A program made the translations under genes and the position numbers. A DNA stretch of 64,000 bases from Tritrichomonas musculus (lineage: Eukaryota; Parabasalia; Tritrichomonadida; Tritrichomonadidae), in NCBI GenBank assembly GCA_039105265.1, contig JAPFFF010000006.1:4092001-4156000 (forward strand), read 5' to 3'. Of this stretch, positions 31,787 to 42,422 are shown piece after piece (within the stretch, counting starts at the first letter, position 1; every line of letters begins with the position of its first letter). The notes below the pieces were generated by a model that did not search any database, was not told the origin of the DNA, and saw only the letters and a list, made by a program, of their open reading frames with translations.

Positions 31787-32919
31787 AAGAATTTTGAATT
31801 TAGTGGTCCTAAAAAATATTGATAAGAAATTTGAGAGAAATTTTCATGTTTCATTGAAAAAATTGAGAAAATTTATTTAAAAATAATTTGAGAGAATTTT
31901 AAAATTTCTTTTAAATTCATTCAAATTTAATGACCTATTCAGGAATTTATGAATCAATTGTTGGTCAATCATTTGACCTTTTATTTATATGTTTTCTTTA
32001 CCAAAAATACAAACGAACGCTATAATTTAATATCAAGTGGTTCTGCAATCGCACAATTTTAATAAAAGCAAAACAGCTGATGCATTAGTTATTTCGTTAA
32101 ATTGCATTCCATTCAAAAATGAAAATGATAAATTGCGTATGTAAATAGTTAAAACTCAAGAGTATGATAATAAAAAATACATATTTTATTTAGTTTTAAT
32201 TTTTTCAATTATTCCTATTCAAAAAAATTCAATGACAACTGAAAAATAAAAACATATATTTAAAGTGGTTTCAAAAACGATAATCTACTTAGCAACGAGT
32301 TTTCATTGAAATGTTTTCAAAAAGTTAAACTTTTTATAAGAGGTGGATTATCTTTTTTGCAAGCACTTTAGCTGCGATCAACGAATAAATTTTTATACAT
32401 AATTAATAATTCCAATTAATATTTTATTATAAATATCATATATCAAATAAAAGGATTTTTATTCCAAACAAAACTCGACCCACCTTTATTTTTCCATTTT
32501 TATTAATAAAAATGAATAGACTTAAAAATAAAATGGTTTTTTAGAAAGATTGTATGTTAAAAATTTAACATAAATGAAATATCTTTTATAAAAATATCAT
32601 TTAAACGTTATAAATAAAAATATTGAAAATCTTATGATTTTTAATCGAAATATTTATGAATTAAAAAACAATTGATTGTCAAATGCATAAAAACTTATAA
32701 TAATATCAATTATGATAATACTAATTTAATTATGATATTTATTAATGCATGATGAAGCACTTTTCTAATTTAGACAATTATATTTATTAAATATATTATG
32801 AGATATATGTATTTCAAAAATAATTTTATTTTTCTCTCAATTTTTTCTTGAATACATATGATGATGGCCCAAAACTACTGTATGTTTTGATTTTTGTTTT
32901 TAATTTTTTCTGAATTCCA
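31787..32919. other. Gene-free AT-rich stretch of unit 1
   Basis: No gene was recognised. A small inverted pair (GATAATCTACTT near 32278 and its partner near 32350) may be a short hairpin element. Confidence 0.35.
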
Positions 32920-33597
32920 AAAATCCCAAGATCTAGAGCCTGTACTTGGTCTGAAGATCCAGCAGGCTAAAAAAATAGGTTAACAACATAATAAATTACA
33001 TTGATCATAAAAAAAGTCAGAACAATGAGCTAAGCAACCATCGAGGAGTAAAACAGCTGTATTTTTGTATCCAGTTTCTTGCTTTCTTTTCATAATTTAG
33101 GGAAAAAAGTTGAATCAGCCCAGTGTCCAAATGATTCTGATGTAATAAAACCATTTTCTGGTACACTTATAACACATTTGAGTCTCCATATCCATTGATT
33201 ATTAGTTCTTTTTCGCATGTTTTATTGGTTAATACAATATAAGGTTTCAGTTTAGTCCCATCAATTGAAATTGTCCGATCATTGTTGACCTTTTCGAGCT
33301 TCTTTCGGCACCTTTTACTGTTCCAGGAGGAGCATTAAAAGGGACAATTGCGATCTTCTCATTCATATCAATATAATCAATGAAGCCACTTTCATAAACA
33401 TTAAAAACAAAAGCTGTCAGAACATTCAAACTAGTAAAAAGAGAATTTAATGATTCATAATATTCTAATATTACACTTAACTCAACTTCTGCACATGATC
33501 TTTCCAAAATTGGTGTCATAACGGTTTTCATTAATTTAGATTCTTGGACAATCTTGTATAATGTGTTGTAACTAAATAAAATATTGCTTTTGTTATA

Positions 33598-35233
33598 TAG
33601 TGTGGTGAAAAAGTTTTTGAATCAATTCTAACTCAATCAATATTGAACGATTTTAGTTTTTTTAATTTTAAATATTTAGATAATTAATATCTTTATAAGT
33701 TTAGAAAATATCAAAATGAAAAAAATTTTATTGATGGAAATATTGAGTTTTAAAATAAACCGTGTTGACTAAATTTTTCAAAAAAATGTATATTTAATAA
33801 AAATAGTTCAAACAGCTCAATCCTTGTATATTGAACAATATTTTAATATAAATCAATACATTGTTATGTGCTGTATATTATGTTATATAACCATTTAAAA
33901 TACAATTTTTTTTGAAGGAATAAATTAATATTGTTTTGATATAATCAAAAATCTCATTTTTGGTGAAGTGAAAAAAACATTAAAAAATTTATATTAAAAT
34001 TAAAAAAATGTTATTTTATTAAATTAAAAATCTGGATATTCCCCATTGCAATCTATTACTTTTTTAATTCTTTCAATCCATTCATTATATACTTGAATCC
34101 ATGTTGATTCATCAATATTTTGGATGATTTCAACCACTGCATCAATTAGCTCTTTTTGTGAGGAAAAACGGTTACCTTTCAATTTGTTCTTTAAGTAGCC
34201 ATAAAGGAAGAAGTCATTAGGGCTGATATCAGGGGAGTAAGGGGGATGTGGTAACCTTTCAATGTGTAATTCATTCATCTTTTGTTGTGCAACAATGGAA
34301 TTGTGAGGCTTCGCATTGTCCATGTGCAATCGAACTTTATATGTTAAAATAGAGCCTTTAATATTATCGGCCGCTGTTTTAAGATGTGGAAGAATCTTGT
34401 TTGCGAAGTACTCTCCAGTAAAAGTTTCATTTTGAGGGAGAACGTTTACGTAAACTATGCCTTTAATACAAAAAGCTGTAAAAAACATAACTTTTTCATC
34501 GTTAATTGCATGATTAACGTTTTCAGGCCTTTTCTGGCCACAAGACCAGAAACCGTCAGAACCATACTGCAAGAAGAACCAGGACTCGTCAGCAGTGATC
34601 ACTTTCATCGTTTGTCTTTTTGTTAATGATTGTAAAATTGATAGAAGTTCCTTCGATTGTTTCACTCTATTTGCTTTTTGAATTTCTGTAAGATCATGAG
34701 GAACCCAATGACAACATAACTTTCTCATATTCAAATCTTCTGTCAAAATCCTTTTAACAGTATTTTTATCAATTTTCGCAATGCGTGCTATATAACGGCA
34801 TGATGCGAATGGAAATTCGTCGATTAGTTTTTTAACTTCATCTATCTTTTCAAAAAGTTTGGGTCTTCCAGACCGAGGCAAATCAATAGCAGTTTTTCTT
34901 CCTCTGTTAAATTGATGAACCCAATAATATATCGTGGGTGATGAAGGACATGCATCTTTATATGTTTCTTGCATGTAATGATAAATCTCTTGAGTGCTTT
35001 TTTTTTTAAGCCATAAACTATGAATAACATACCGAAATTCCATATTCTTTTTTTTAAAAAAATTAACGTATAATTTTTCAAAGGTTTATAACTTTTTATT
35101 AAATTATCATTTAATCATATAATTAGAATATTTCAAGCAACATGTAATCCACTATTTATTTATTAAACATTTTTAAATAAAAAGTCAATATACAAAAAAT
35201 TATAAAATATTCAAAAACTTTTTCACCACACTA
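33598..35233 (-). mobile_element. Mariner transposon, apparently whole (unit 1)
   Basis: The ends TAGTGTGGTGAAAAAGTTTT (from 33598) and the inverted partner ending at 35233 (CCACACTA) are perfect over at least 24 bases, with TA target duplications at 33596-33597 and 35234-35235. The 1,636-base element carries one uninterrupted 339-residue transposase gene and nothing else. It sits inside the DDE_1-type relic, so it is the younger of the two. Confidence 0.92.
34024..35043 (-). CDS. Mariner transposase, DD34D (unit 1)
   Basis: 339 residues, the normal length for the family (about 340-350). The N-terminal third holds two helix-turn-helix motifs that bind the TIRs (about residues 1-60 with LPRSGRPKLF, and 75-110 with SCRYIARIAKIDKNTVKRIL). 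The linker has the mariner mark WVPHDL (113-118). The DDE/D core has Asp152 in TADESWF, Asp242 in LHMDNAKPH and Asp277, with the second mark YSPDISPNDFFLYGYLK (269-285). Exactly 34 residues separate the second and third catalytic Asp, which is the mariner DD34D signature. No stop or lost key residue is seen, so the enzyme could be active. It would cut at the TIRs and insert into TA. It is read from ATG 35043, about 190 bases inside the right TIR. Confidence 0.93.
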   Translation of the reverse strand: MEFRYVIHSLWLKKKSTQEIYHYMQETYKDACPSSPTIYYWVHQFNRGRKTAIDLPRSGRPKLFEKIDEVKKLIDEFPFASCRYIARIAKIDKNTVKRILTEDLNMRKLCCHWVPHDLTEIQKANRVKQSKELLSILQSLTKRQTMKVITADESWFFLQYGSDGFWSCGQKRPENVNHAINDEKVMFFTAFCIKGIVYVNVLPQNETFTGEYFANKILPHLKTAADNIKGSILTYKVRLHMDNAKPHNSIVAQQKMNELHIERLPHPPYSPDISPNDFFLYGYLKNKLKGNRFSSQKELIDAVVEIIQNIDESTWIQVYNEWIERIKKVIDCNGEYPDF

Positions 35234-35989
35234 TATATCATATCAATTAAAGTGAAAAAACTGGGTGAGGCATGATCTTCATAACATTGGTTAACAAAAT
35301 TAATAATGATTTGCATGCCATGATCTCTCAATAATGGTGGTCTTCCAACTAAAGAATTTCTTTCTTTTTTCATTCTTCTTAAGTGAGAATCAATTGCTCC
35401 TCCCGTTATCCCAAAGAGCTTTCCAAATGCTGTTTGTCCTGTTCCACTTGTTCGTTCAGGATTGAATAACAAATTTATTACTAATTCAATCTGTTGTTGG
35501 TACATAATTTAAAAAAATTAGTTCCATAACATAGCTTTCGTTGTTCGTCTACGGTTTTTTCAATTTTCTTTAATATTTGATGATATTTATAAGTTCTAAT
35601 TGATAAGGCTGGAGGATAATATTTATTTTTGTAGAAAAAAGTGATCCTGATTTATTTAAATTTATATATATATAAAAAAAAAAAAACTTAAAAAAGAATA
35701 ATTCTGGATCATTAATATTTTATTAAAGAGATAAAAAAATTTTACTAAAAGATGCTAATGTGGAGACATGAATCAGATATATTACTATGCATATATTATT
35801 TCTTATACTATTCAAAAAGTAATTTTAAACTAGGTAGTAATGATTCATTTTACAAAAATAATGAAACATTTTGAATGTCCCCTATAAACTAGTTTATAAA
35901 TTATAATAGATAGAGTGAAGAATTAACAAGTAGATGAACAATTGTAACCAATCTCATCCATAAACACACACGTTCTGTGTATTTTTCTT

Positions 35990-36760
35990 TATACTTCATT
36001 GCAATATTTTTTCCTTGATTCTTTTATATCTTCAGCATTTTTTGCTGCAGGATCAAGTTGGAAAATTGTTAAAGTCATTAGCTCTGCCATTAAATAGCTT
36101 GATAAAGATGATTTTTCCACTTTTGTGATACTTGTTTCTTCGACAGTTCAATCTATTATTTCTTCTAATGAAAGAACAGGATTGTCACCTATATTTTTAT
36201 TGTTTCCCCTAAAAAATTGTCATTATCAAGTTATTTAAAAGCAGAGCTTATATCATTATTGATTATATTATAATAATAACATGAATTTTGTTATTTAAAA
36301 CATAAAATGTCAACTTCTTCTTTTTCAAGACGTTCCATAAAATGAGCTTTGCATGATGGAATTCCGTATCTCTGTTTGAAATCTGTTATAAATGAATGAG
36401 AACATAAAAATTGAAGGACATTTTCTTCTTCATTTTGGTATTTCTCCATATAGGACATATTTGCCAAATTAGCAAAAATTCTGTCTGAGAAGTAATGATG
36501 TAGCTTAATAACATTCTTTCTTATGTAATGTGCCATAGTATTTTCTTCAGAATCTATAAAAATTCTATAGCAAAGGCCATATTGGAAAGTGGTGTATGGT
36601 ATCAACCTAGAATTTCGAAGTTTTATCTTTACATTGAAATGATGGTCTTGTTGATCTTTTTGAAGGCTAATGAATATATATACAATTTACTGACAACTTC
36701 ATCACATAAGTCTCTTTTGGTTTTATAATTCTTATGTCTATTTTCAAATTTTTTCATTAG
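35990..36760 (-). pseudogene. Second transposase-like relic with a Tc5-type DNA-binding domain (unit 1)
   Basis: The minus strand has an open piece at 36291-36605 containing NVLQFLCSHSFITDFKQRYG and IPSCKAHFMERLEKEE, which follows the pattern W-x-x-RFK-x-R-x-x-I of the CENP-B/Tc5-type DNA-binding half of DDE_1 transposases. Behind it (36000-36230), after stops, come NPVLSLEEIID, SSLSSYLMAELMTLTIFQLD and AAKNAEDIKESRKKYCNE. No proper ATG starts the open piece; its 5' end reads TTG. It is likely a piece of another dead transposon, or the upstream part of the relic at 32920-35620. Confidence 0.45.
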
Positions 36761-36850
36761 AGTCTAATATTTATGCGTGAAAATTTAAAAAAAAAAATTG
36801 TTAACCAAAAATTTTATAAAAATAACGAAAGGTATAAGGAGACGGGTATA

Positions 36851-38016
36851 TAGGCTTGCTATTCTCCCATTCTCGAGATGGATAATTGATTAACTTTTTG
36901 AAATCGATAAATAAATAAGCACTGATTCTCGAGAACGATTTCAGAGATCGATCATTTTTTTTTCATGGCTTTTGATATCAGTAATTTCAATTAGACTTTT
37001 TGATAAAATATATGATCGTAATTTAATCTCAAAAATTTCATAAAAAGGAATGTATTTTTTTGATTTAAATCTTCATATAAGCATCAATTCAATATAATAT
37101 AATATAATGAATTTTAAAATCGCAAATACCAATTTATAAAAAAAGATTAATATGTTTGGAATCTCGAGATTTCGGTAATTGATATCAAGTATTATTTTTA
37201 TATCACATCGCATATCTGATATCATTTTGCTTTAATAAGTCTCGATATTCGATATCAATTATTGGCCTCTTTTATCGATATCGATAAAAACGTTTAAAAT
37301 TAAAAGTTGTTATCAATATCAATATATCAGAAAAATTTTTGATATCAAATACTTCATATCTCCAAAAATTGATATAAATAATTAAATTAAATAAAATAAA
37401 CTATATTTGTTAAAAGTATGAATTGAATTAAATTTGTTTGAGTGTTGTAAATTTTTTTTTATTTAACAAAAAGTTTTAAAACCTATGTTAAGGTTCTCCT
37501 TCCCTAAAAAAATGTAAATTATTCAATATTGAATTAACTCATAGAATATATAATTCAATAGAGCATTTTTCGGAAAAAGTTTTGGTGAAAAATAAAAATA
37601 TTTGGCCTCAACGATAAAATCTTATTTTATTCAAAATTTTATTGAATCTTTAATTCTATGATTTCTATCTGTAAAAAAACAAAATCGGTAAGATTTCATA
37701 AATATATTTTTATTCAATCATTTGAAATATATATCTATATAAATTTTATATTTTAATTCATTTTTTAAAACGATATTTATGTATATTTTATTTGTGAAAT
37801 CTCATTGAATTTAATCTTATGAATTTGAAAGGAGAACCTTAAGAATAAAAAAATATCAAAGAATAAAAAAGTGATAATTTGATATCGATTATCAGAATAA
37901 CATGCTTTGATATCATGATAATCGATAATCTCGATATCCGATTTTTAAACTGATAATCGAGTATAATATATAAAAAAGTGATGTTTTTGATATCGATTCT
38001 CAAAATATCAAGCCTA
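36851..38016. mobile_element. TIR element rich in GATATC (unit 1)
   Basis: The left end TAGGCTTGCTATTCT (36851) pairs with the right end TTTTGAGAATCGA-type sequence inverted, ending AAGCCTA at 38016; TAGGCTTG and most of the next 20 bases match. TA lies outside the left end; the right flank is not TA, so one end may have changed. About ten copies of GATATC and several of ATCGAT are spread through the 1.17 kb, far more than expected in such AT-rich DNA. It has no coding frame, and a TTAA-flanked mini-element is inserted in it. Confidence 0.6.
37488..37842. mobile_element. TTAA-flanked 355-base mini-element (unit 1)
   Basis: TTAAGGTTCTCCTT at 37488-37501 is repeated inverted at 37829-37842. 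The TTAA is present at both outer edges. The interior is non-coding. It is nested in the GATATC-rich element. Confidence 0.65.
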
Positions 38017-38290
38017 CTGGTATATGAAAAAATGAATCAGGTAAAGCTTACTTTTCATACCAATACAGTATTATCAATTCAATCAAATTTCAATATCAGT
38101 CAAATTCAAAGGAAATGCGACATAATTATTCTTTGAAATAATAAAAAACCAAGAAATTCAATGTGAAATAAAGCCATTTCAATCAAAATTTTACAGAATT
38201 ATCATTCAATCGAAATTGAGAATAAACATTTCCTAAATTGAATTAAAATTTTTAAATTCATAAATGTTTATGTTATGAAAAACGATCAGA

Positions 38291-38295
38291 TCATT
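38291..38295 (+). promoter_or_regulatory. Initiator-like TCATT before the vWA gene (unit 1)
   Basis: TCATTTTTAGGA directly precedes ATG 38303, so the A(+1) would be 10 bases from the start codon. This supports both the start codon and that the gene is a host-type transcription unit. Confidence 0.55.
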
Positions 38296-38302
38296 TTTAG
38301 GA

Positions 38303-40669
38303 ATGAATAATAGCAACTTCAAAGTGTTTGCCATTGATATTTCCGGCTCAACATCTGGTGAAAGAGAATATTATCAAAATGTTGAGCAAATTTTGAACAA
38401 AATGTATAAGGATGGAGATTTGATCATAGAGTGGAATGGTGAGGCCAATAAAGTTACTAGATCAAGTATTCAAACTAGAATTAACGGCCGAAATGGTACT
38501 GGTTGGACAAGTCCATCTGCAATAATAAAATATTTGGCTAACAATTCAATTAAGGAAATACATCACTTTATTTTAATTACTGATGGAGAAGTTAGTGTAA
38601 ATGAAGTTGATAATTGCGATAGCGAGATCAAATCTCAATGCATGACTTTTGAAAGATTCGATGGATTTATTATTGGATCTAAGAGATCTGCTAATATGTC
38701 AGTCACATGCCCTTTCACTCGTTTTTGCAGCCATACTGTTACACAAATAGAGCCAGGAACGCAACCTGAAACAATTGCAGATGTATCTGCTGAAGATTTT
38801 GCTATAATAGAAAAAATTAAGACAATTGATGATATTGACGTATTTATGAGCTCTTACCCTACTATGGAACGCGTTTTTGCAGCTCGTTTACTTGGAACAG
38901 TTGGAGATCAAGAACTTCGTAAAGAAGTTGTCAAGATGCAACACCGAATTACAGATAATATGGCTAAGAAAAGTGCGAAAGATGACGAAAATGCTTTACT
39001 TATGAAATCTATCGAAAGTGGAGATATACAAAATTCACTTGCACTTGCCGGCAAACTCCTCCAAATCCAAAATACCGAATATGAGAAATGTATCAACGCG
39101 CTTATTCGAATGTGCGATGGAGGACTTCGCCAAACCTTCGATGCTACTCAGATTAAGAGCTTTAGAGCAAAAATAGCTGACCAAGCGGAAACTGTAGAAG
39201 TAATTGATGTTGATGATGCACCAACATATGTTCAAACTACTTTTGAATGCCCAGTTTCATATGAATCAGAAACAGATCCTGTAATTCTCATCGCACGACC
39301 AAATCAGCCAATTCTCAATCTCATTGACAACAAATTTTCTACAGATAATGTCATTAATTGCCCACTTGATATCTTCTTATGCAAAGAACCGCTCGAAGCT
39401 ATGAAAGATTGTGTTGATCATCCACTATCACTTAAGTCAATGCGAGAAGCAGAAAACTGTGGCCAACCAATTGCAATATCTCCACTCACAAGAAAGAATT
39501 TAATCGGTGGTCTTCCTTTAGGAGCATCAGAAGAGCACGTTAAAGCAGCAAATTGGACACTTTTCCAATTAACGTCAGGAGGAAAACGTTTAGGTAACCC
39601 AGACATGTGGTTTGCTATTATTTGGACAATGATTGAACGAAATATGCTTCCATTCCTTAATGATGTCCTTCCATTTGTTCGAGAACAAATGATATTCAGA
39701 TTAAAGAATCATCTTACAGCAGCCTCATTAACTGGATTATCAACATTTTGTCAGAAAAGACTTCCTCTTATTGGTTCATGTTGGTTTTGCCTTTCATCTC
39801 CATTTTTCATTACCAAAGAGACAAGAAATCAGAATATGCTAAGATTTCACCTTTCACATGCTCAAATTTTAAAGAAAATGATCGACTTAGTCGGTTATAA
39901 ACTTCCAGATGGATTTGATCGTGTTTTATCTCGTTCAATTGCTTTCGCTTCAATGCTGAGATTCAAAAGAGATCATCGTGAATCTTTCGATACAATGATC
40001 CGTTGCCTTTACCAAAACTCAATTCATTTCGAAGTATCTGAAGATGACAAAACAAATCATGTTTTCATTCCTATCGATGGACCAGCTACAGAACAATCCC
40101 GAGACGAAGTATTTAAGATCCTTCCAGGAGCATGCAAAAAACTCGAATTAAACGATTTAGTTTGGCTTTCTACTTTTATCGACATTCAAAAGAGTGCAAC
40201 AGAAAATACATTTCCAATGACAGAAGATGCACCACCACTGCCTAAGTTTGCCATAAATTGGAGTCACGTTGACGCGAAATTCCAAGTTTTCGAGGATATC
40301 AAAATTTGTCCTAAAACAATGAGACCTTATTGTTTAATAGATGGCGTTGAATGGAGCGAAATTTATTATAAACAATTTGGAGAAGGTACACTGATGCTTA
40401 TTGGCTGTGACGCTGCATTTTGTAAATATGTCAATACTCATGGATGCTTCCCTACTGCTGATCAGTATATCATTTCATATTCTAAAAGACTATCATCAAT
40501 GAGTAATCCAATTTCATCACTTCCAAGTAAGATAGTGGAAATAGTTGGCTTCCGCATTAAGGCATTTCAAAAAGCTATTGCCGACGCTGGCAATATTGAT
40601 GCAACCGAGGTGTCAAAAAGATTCAATGATTCTTGCTCTATAGAAAAGAGAAAATTAATTGAAATGTAA
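38303..40669 (+). CDS. vWA-domain protein with a RING/U-box-like segment (unit 1)
   Basis: 788 residues, one uninterrupted frame. The N-terminus is a von Willebrand factor A domain: FAIDISGSTSG with the MIDAS motif D12-x-S14-x-S16, GNGTGWTSP-like Thr region at about 64-71, and LITDGEVS with Asp94, so metal binding looks intact. It is followed by a helical region (about 160-295). At 313-362 FECPVSYESETDPVILI and NCPLDIFLC resemble a RING/U-box-type fold (C-P-[IV]-S...DPV...CP), with too few Cys/His for a full zinc RING. The remaining about 420 residues are mostly helical with no recognised domain. There is no signal peptide or membrane segment, so it is probably cytosolic. A vWA plus U-box-like arrangement suggests a role in ubiquitin-linked or scaffold complexes, which is inference. 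Codon use is much richer in C than its surroundings. The stop forms TAAAA. An identical copy is in unit 2. Confidence 0.8.
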   Translation: MNNSNFKVFAIDISGSTSGEREYYQNVEQILNKMYKDGDLIIEWNGEANKVTRSSIQTRINGRNGTGWTSPSAIIKYLANNSIKEIHHFILITDGEVSVNEVDNCDSEIKSQCMTFERFDGFIIGSKRSANMSVTCPFTRFCSHTVTQIEPGTQPETIADVSAEDFAIIEKIKTIDDIDVFMSSYPTMERVFAARLLGTVGDQELRKEVVKMQHRITDNMAKKSAKDDENALLMKSIESGDIQNSLALAGKLLQIQNTEYEKCINALIRMCDGGLRQTFDATQIKSFRAKIADQAETVEVIDVDDAPTYVQTTFECPVSYESETDPVILIARPNQPILNLIDNKFSTDNVINCPLDIFLCKEPLEAMKDCVDHPLSLKSMREAENCGQPIAISPLTRKNLIGGLPLGASEEHVKAANWTLFQLTSGGKRLGNPDMWFAIIWTMIERNMLPFLNDVLPFVREQMIFRLKNHLTAASLTGLSTFCQKRLPLIGSCWFCLSSPFFITKETRNQNMLRFHLSHAQILKKMIDLVGYKLPDGFDRVLSRSIAFASMLRFKRDHRESFDTMIRCLYQNSIHFEVSEDDKTNHVFIPIDGPATEQSRDEVFKILPGACKKLELNDLVWLSTFIDIQKSATENTFPMTEDAPPLPKFAINWSHVDAKFQVFEDIKICPKTMRPYCLIDGVEWSEIYYKQFGEGTLMLIGCDAAFCKYVNTHGCFPTADQYIISYSKRLSSMSNPISSLPSKIVEIVGFRIKAFQKAIADAGNIDATEVSKRFNDSCSIEKRKLIEM

Positions 40670-40957
40670 AAGCCATGAATAAATATATATATTATATATA
40701 ATAAATTCAATCTGTTTAAATTTTGATAGTAAAAACTTTTCTCACATTTGGTTTGTAAGCTGAATATTGCAATGTATTTTTTGAAACATTATCCATGAGT
40801 GAGCAAGAATAACGATTTTTGCCAAAAAAAATAAAAGAAATAGAAATATCTTCTATTAGATATATGATTTTTTCGTATTCATTTGATTATTCATGATGAC
40901 TTTTTTTTTGTTCATAAGAATAATCAAATGAATAAAAAAAAAATATAGTTCAATTTA
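40670..40957. other. 3' region of the vWA gene with a hairpin (unit 1)
   Basis: A hairpin with arms of about 20 bases (TATTCATTTGATTATTC at about 40878 and its partner at about 40919) lies about 210 bases behind the stop codon. At 40806-40870 a stretch starting AGAATAACGATTTTTG resembles the left end of the TIR element at 56284, so part of this spacer is probably a decayed relative of that element. Confidence 0.45.
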
Positions 40958-42413
40958 TAAAAAGGTATGGAAACTTCTATCGACTCGACAGATCATTTTT
41001 CATTCAAAATATAATTTTTAAATGATAGTATTAGTGATAAATATAATATAAAAAAGACATATTTTTCGAGAGGAATTTAAGATAAAAATAAATTATTTTT
41101 TTGAAAAAAATTGAATCCTAATCTGGTTATCTTAATTCAAAAAACAAGTTTTTTTTATTTTTTTAATTATATTATTTTTAAATAGGATTATATAAGTAAT
41201 TTATATTTCATGAGGAAGAACTCGAAATTTATCATTTTTTATATTCATATCACAAGTGATATGAATTATTTTAACCTAAAAGGCGAATTTTTTTTACCTA
41301 AAAGGCGAATTTCAAAATTTTGAAAATTTTGAGTTTATGCTGGAAATTGTTTTCTAATTTTCTTCATATTGATATTAAAAATTCTATTCCCGATTCGTTC
41401 AAATCACTTTTTCCATTTTTATTGTTGATTATAAAGCATCAAGGATAAGCAAACCAAGCAAAGATTATTCATTTTTAATATTTTTTCCTAAAACTCAAGC
41501 AAATTCGACAAATTCACTAAATAAAAGCGATTTACAAAATAACTATCATACAAATTCCAGCAAATAGTTGGCAGATGAAAAAACTATCGATAATTCATTT
41601 GTTTATAAGAAAAATAAAACGTACTGGAATTAATAAAAGAATTATTTTGTAAATCGCTTTTATTTAGTGAGTTTTTTGAATTTGTTTGAGCTTTAGGAAA
41701 AGACATTCTAAAATAATTATCTTTGCATGGTTTGCTTTTCCACGTTGCGCTGGGATATACCTAAAAATTGTTTTGTAAACTACTCTTATTTAGTTATTTT
41801 GTTGAGTTTATTTGTGTCTTTGGAAGAATTACTTTAAAAAAATAAATTAACCTTTTTGGTCAAAAAATTTTCATCTTTATTGGTCAATAATAAAATTCAT
41901 ATCATCAATGATATGAACTATACTTAAAATTGATAACATCATATAAGATCTCCAAATCCACTCGAAAAACATGGCCTTTTTTTTATTTTATTTTCTAATA
42001 AATAAAAAAATGAAGAACATTTAAAAAAACTAAAAACTTTTGTCGACTCGTTCATCTTTAAATTGATTTTTTCTTAAAAAAACATTTTTTTCTCATTATG
42101 CCTTTTATGAGATATGAATTAAGCACTTTCATGCTATTTTTAAATATGTTAGTAATATGATAAAACAATATTAGACATGTATTAAACTTTGATGAGGTTT
42201 TTTCCGTTGATCAAAATTTGCAAATTTTTGGATTTCATTTTTTTCTTGTTTTTCAGTAATAAAATTAAAATTTTATTTTTTTGAATTTATATTTATGCTA
42301 CAAATATTATATACATGACGATGGACTAATTTTTAATAAAAAATGATCAATATTCAAGCTTTTTTTACATAAAATAAAATTGAATTGAAAAAGAGTTTCC
42401 ATACCTTTATTTA
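40958..42413. mobile_element. TA-flanked TIR element, 1.46 kb (unit 1)
   Basis: The ends TAAAAAGGTATGGAAACT (40958) and the inverted partner AGTTTCCATACCTTTATTTA (to 42413) match except for a 2-base gap and one change. TA lies outside both ends. It is non-coding and contains a 114-base-arm palindrome (41447-41737). Its right end is only 9 bases from the next copy of the 970-base TIR element. Confidence 0.7.
41447..41737. repeat. Inverted repeat with 114-base arms (unit 1)
   Basis: The arms at 41447-41560 (AAGCAAACCAAGCAAAGATT...) and 41624-41737 are imperfect reverse complements around a 63-base centre. A third, weaker copy of the right arm follows at about 41765-41850 (GTTTTGTAAACTACTCTTAT), so the arm has been duplicated more than once. 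Confidence 0.65.
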
Positions 42414-42422
42414 TAACTTGTA

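Larger units (their letters stand above)
32920..35620 (-). pseudogene. DDE_1-type transposase relic split by a mariner (unit 1)
   Basis: Minus-strand pieces belong to one decayed transposase. Before the mariner (35200-35505) MYQQQIELVINLLFNPERTS leads to SLVGRPPLLRDHGMQIIINF, the GRPPL block of jerky/pogo-like transposases. After it (33247-33531) SYNTLYKIVQESK and ELSVILEYYESLNSLFTSLN lead to the catalytic region. Near 33024-33075 another frame reads NTAVLLLDGCLAHC, the family's LLLDG-x-x-x-H motif. Frame changes and stops separate the pieces, so the gene was dead apart from the insertion. A further protein-like stretch (YYPPALSIRTYKYHQILKKI) upstream near 35540-35630 may be its N-terminus. 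The same family appears at the left edge of the window. Confidence 0.6.
30105..42420. repeat. Tandem duplication, unit 1 (12.3 kb)
   Basis: This segment is repeated directly behind itself at 42421-54734. From about 30790 to 42420 the offset is a constant 12,314 bases, and all reading frames compared are identical in both units. The unit begins with a 970-base TIR element; a third, lone copy of that element follows unit 2. The unit holds a TTAA-flanked mini-element, a DDE transposase relic split by a mariner, a second transposase relic, a TIR element rich in GATATC, the vWA gene and a further TIR element. Confidence 0.95.

Noticed and set aside
34384-34626. 80-codon plus-strand frame opposite the mariner transposase
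   Set aside because: Antisense shadow of a well-supported transposase gene.
40877-40937. Hairpin behind the vWA gene as a bacterial-style terminator
   Set aside because: It lies over 200 bases from the stop in a eukaryotic gene that already has a TAAA poly(A)-type stop; a transposon remnant is more likely.
30105-42420. The whole 12.3-kb unit as one giant transposon (for example a Maverick or Helitron)
   Set aside because: The boundaries are direct copies of a small TIR element, no shared long inverted ends enclose the unit, and the genes inside (mariner, dead transposases, vWA) do not form a known giant-element set.
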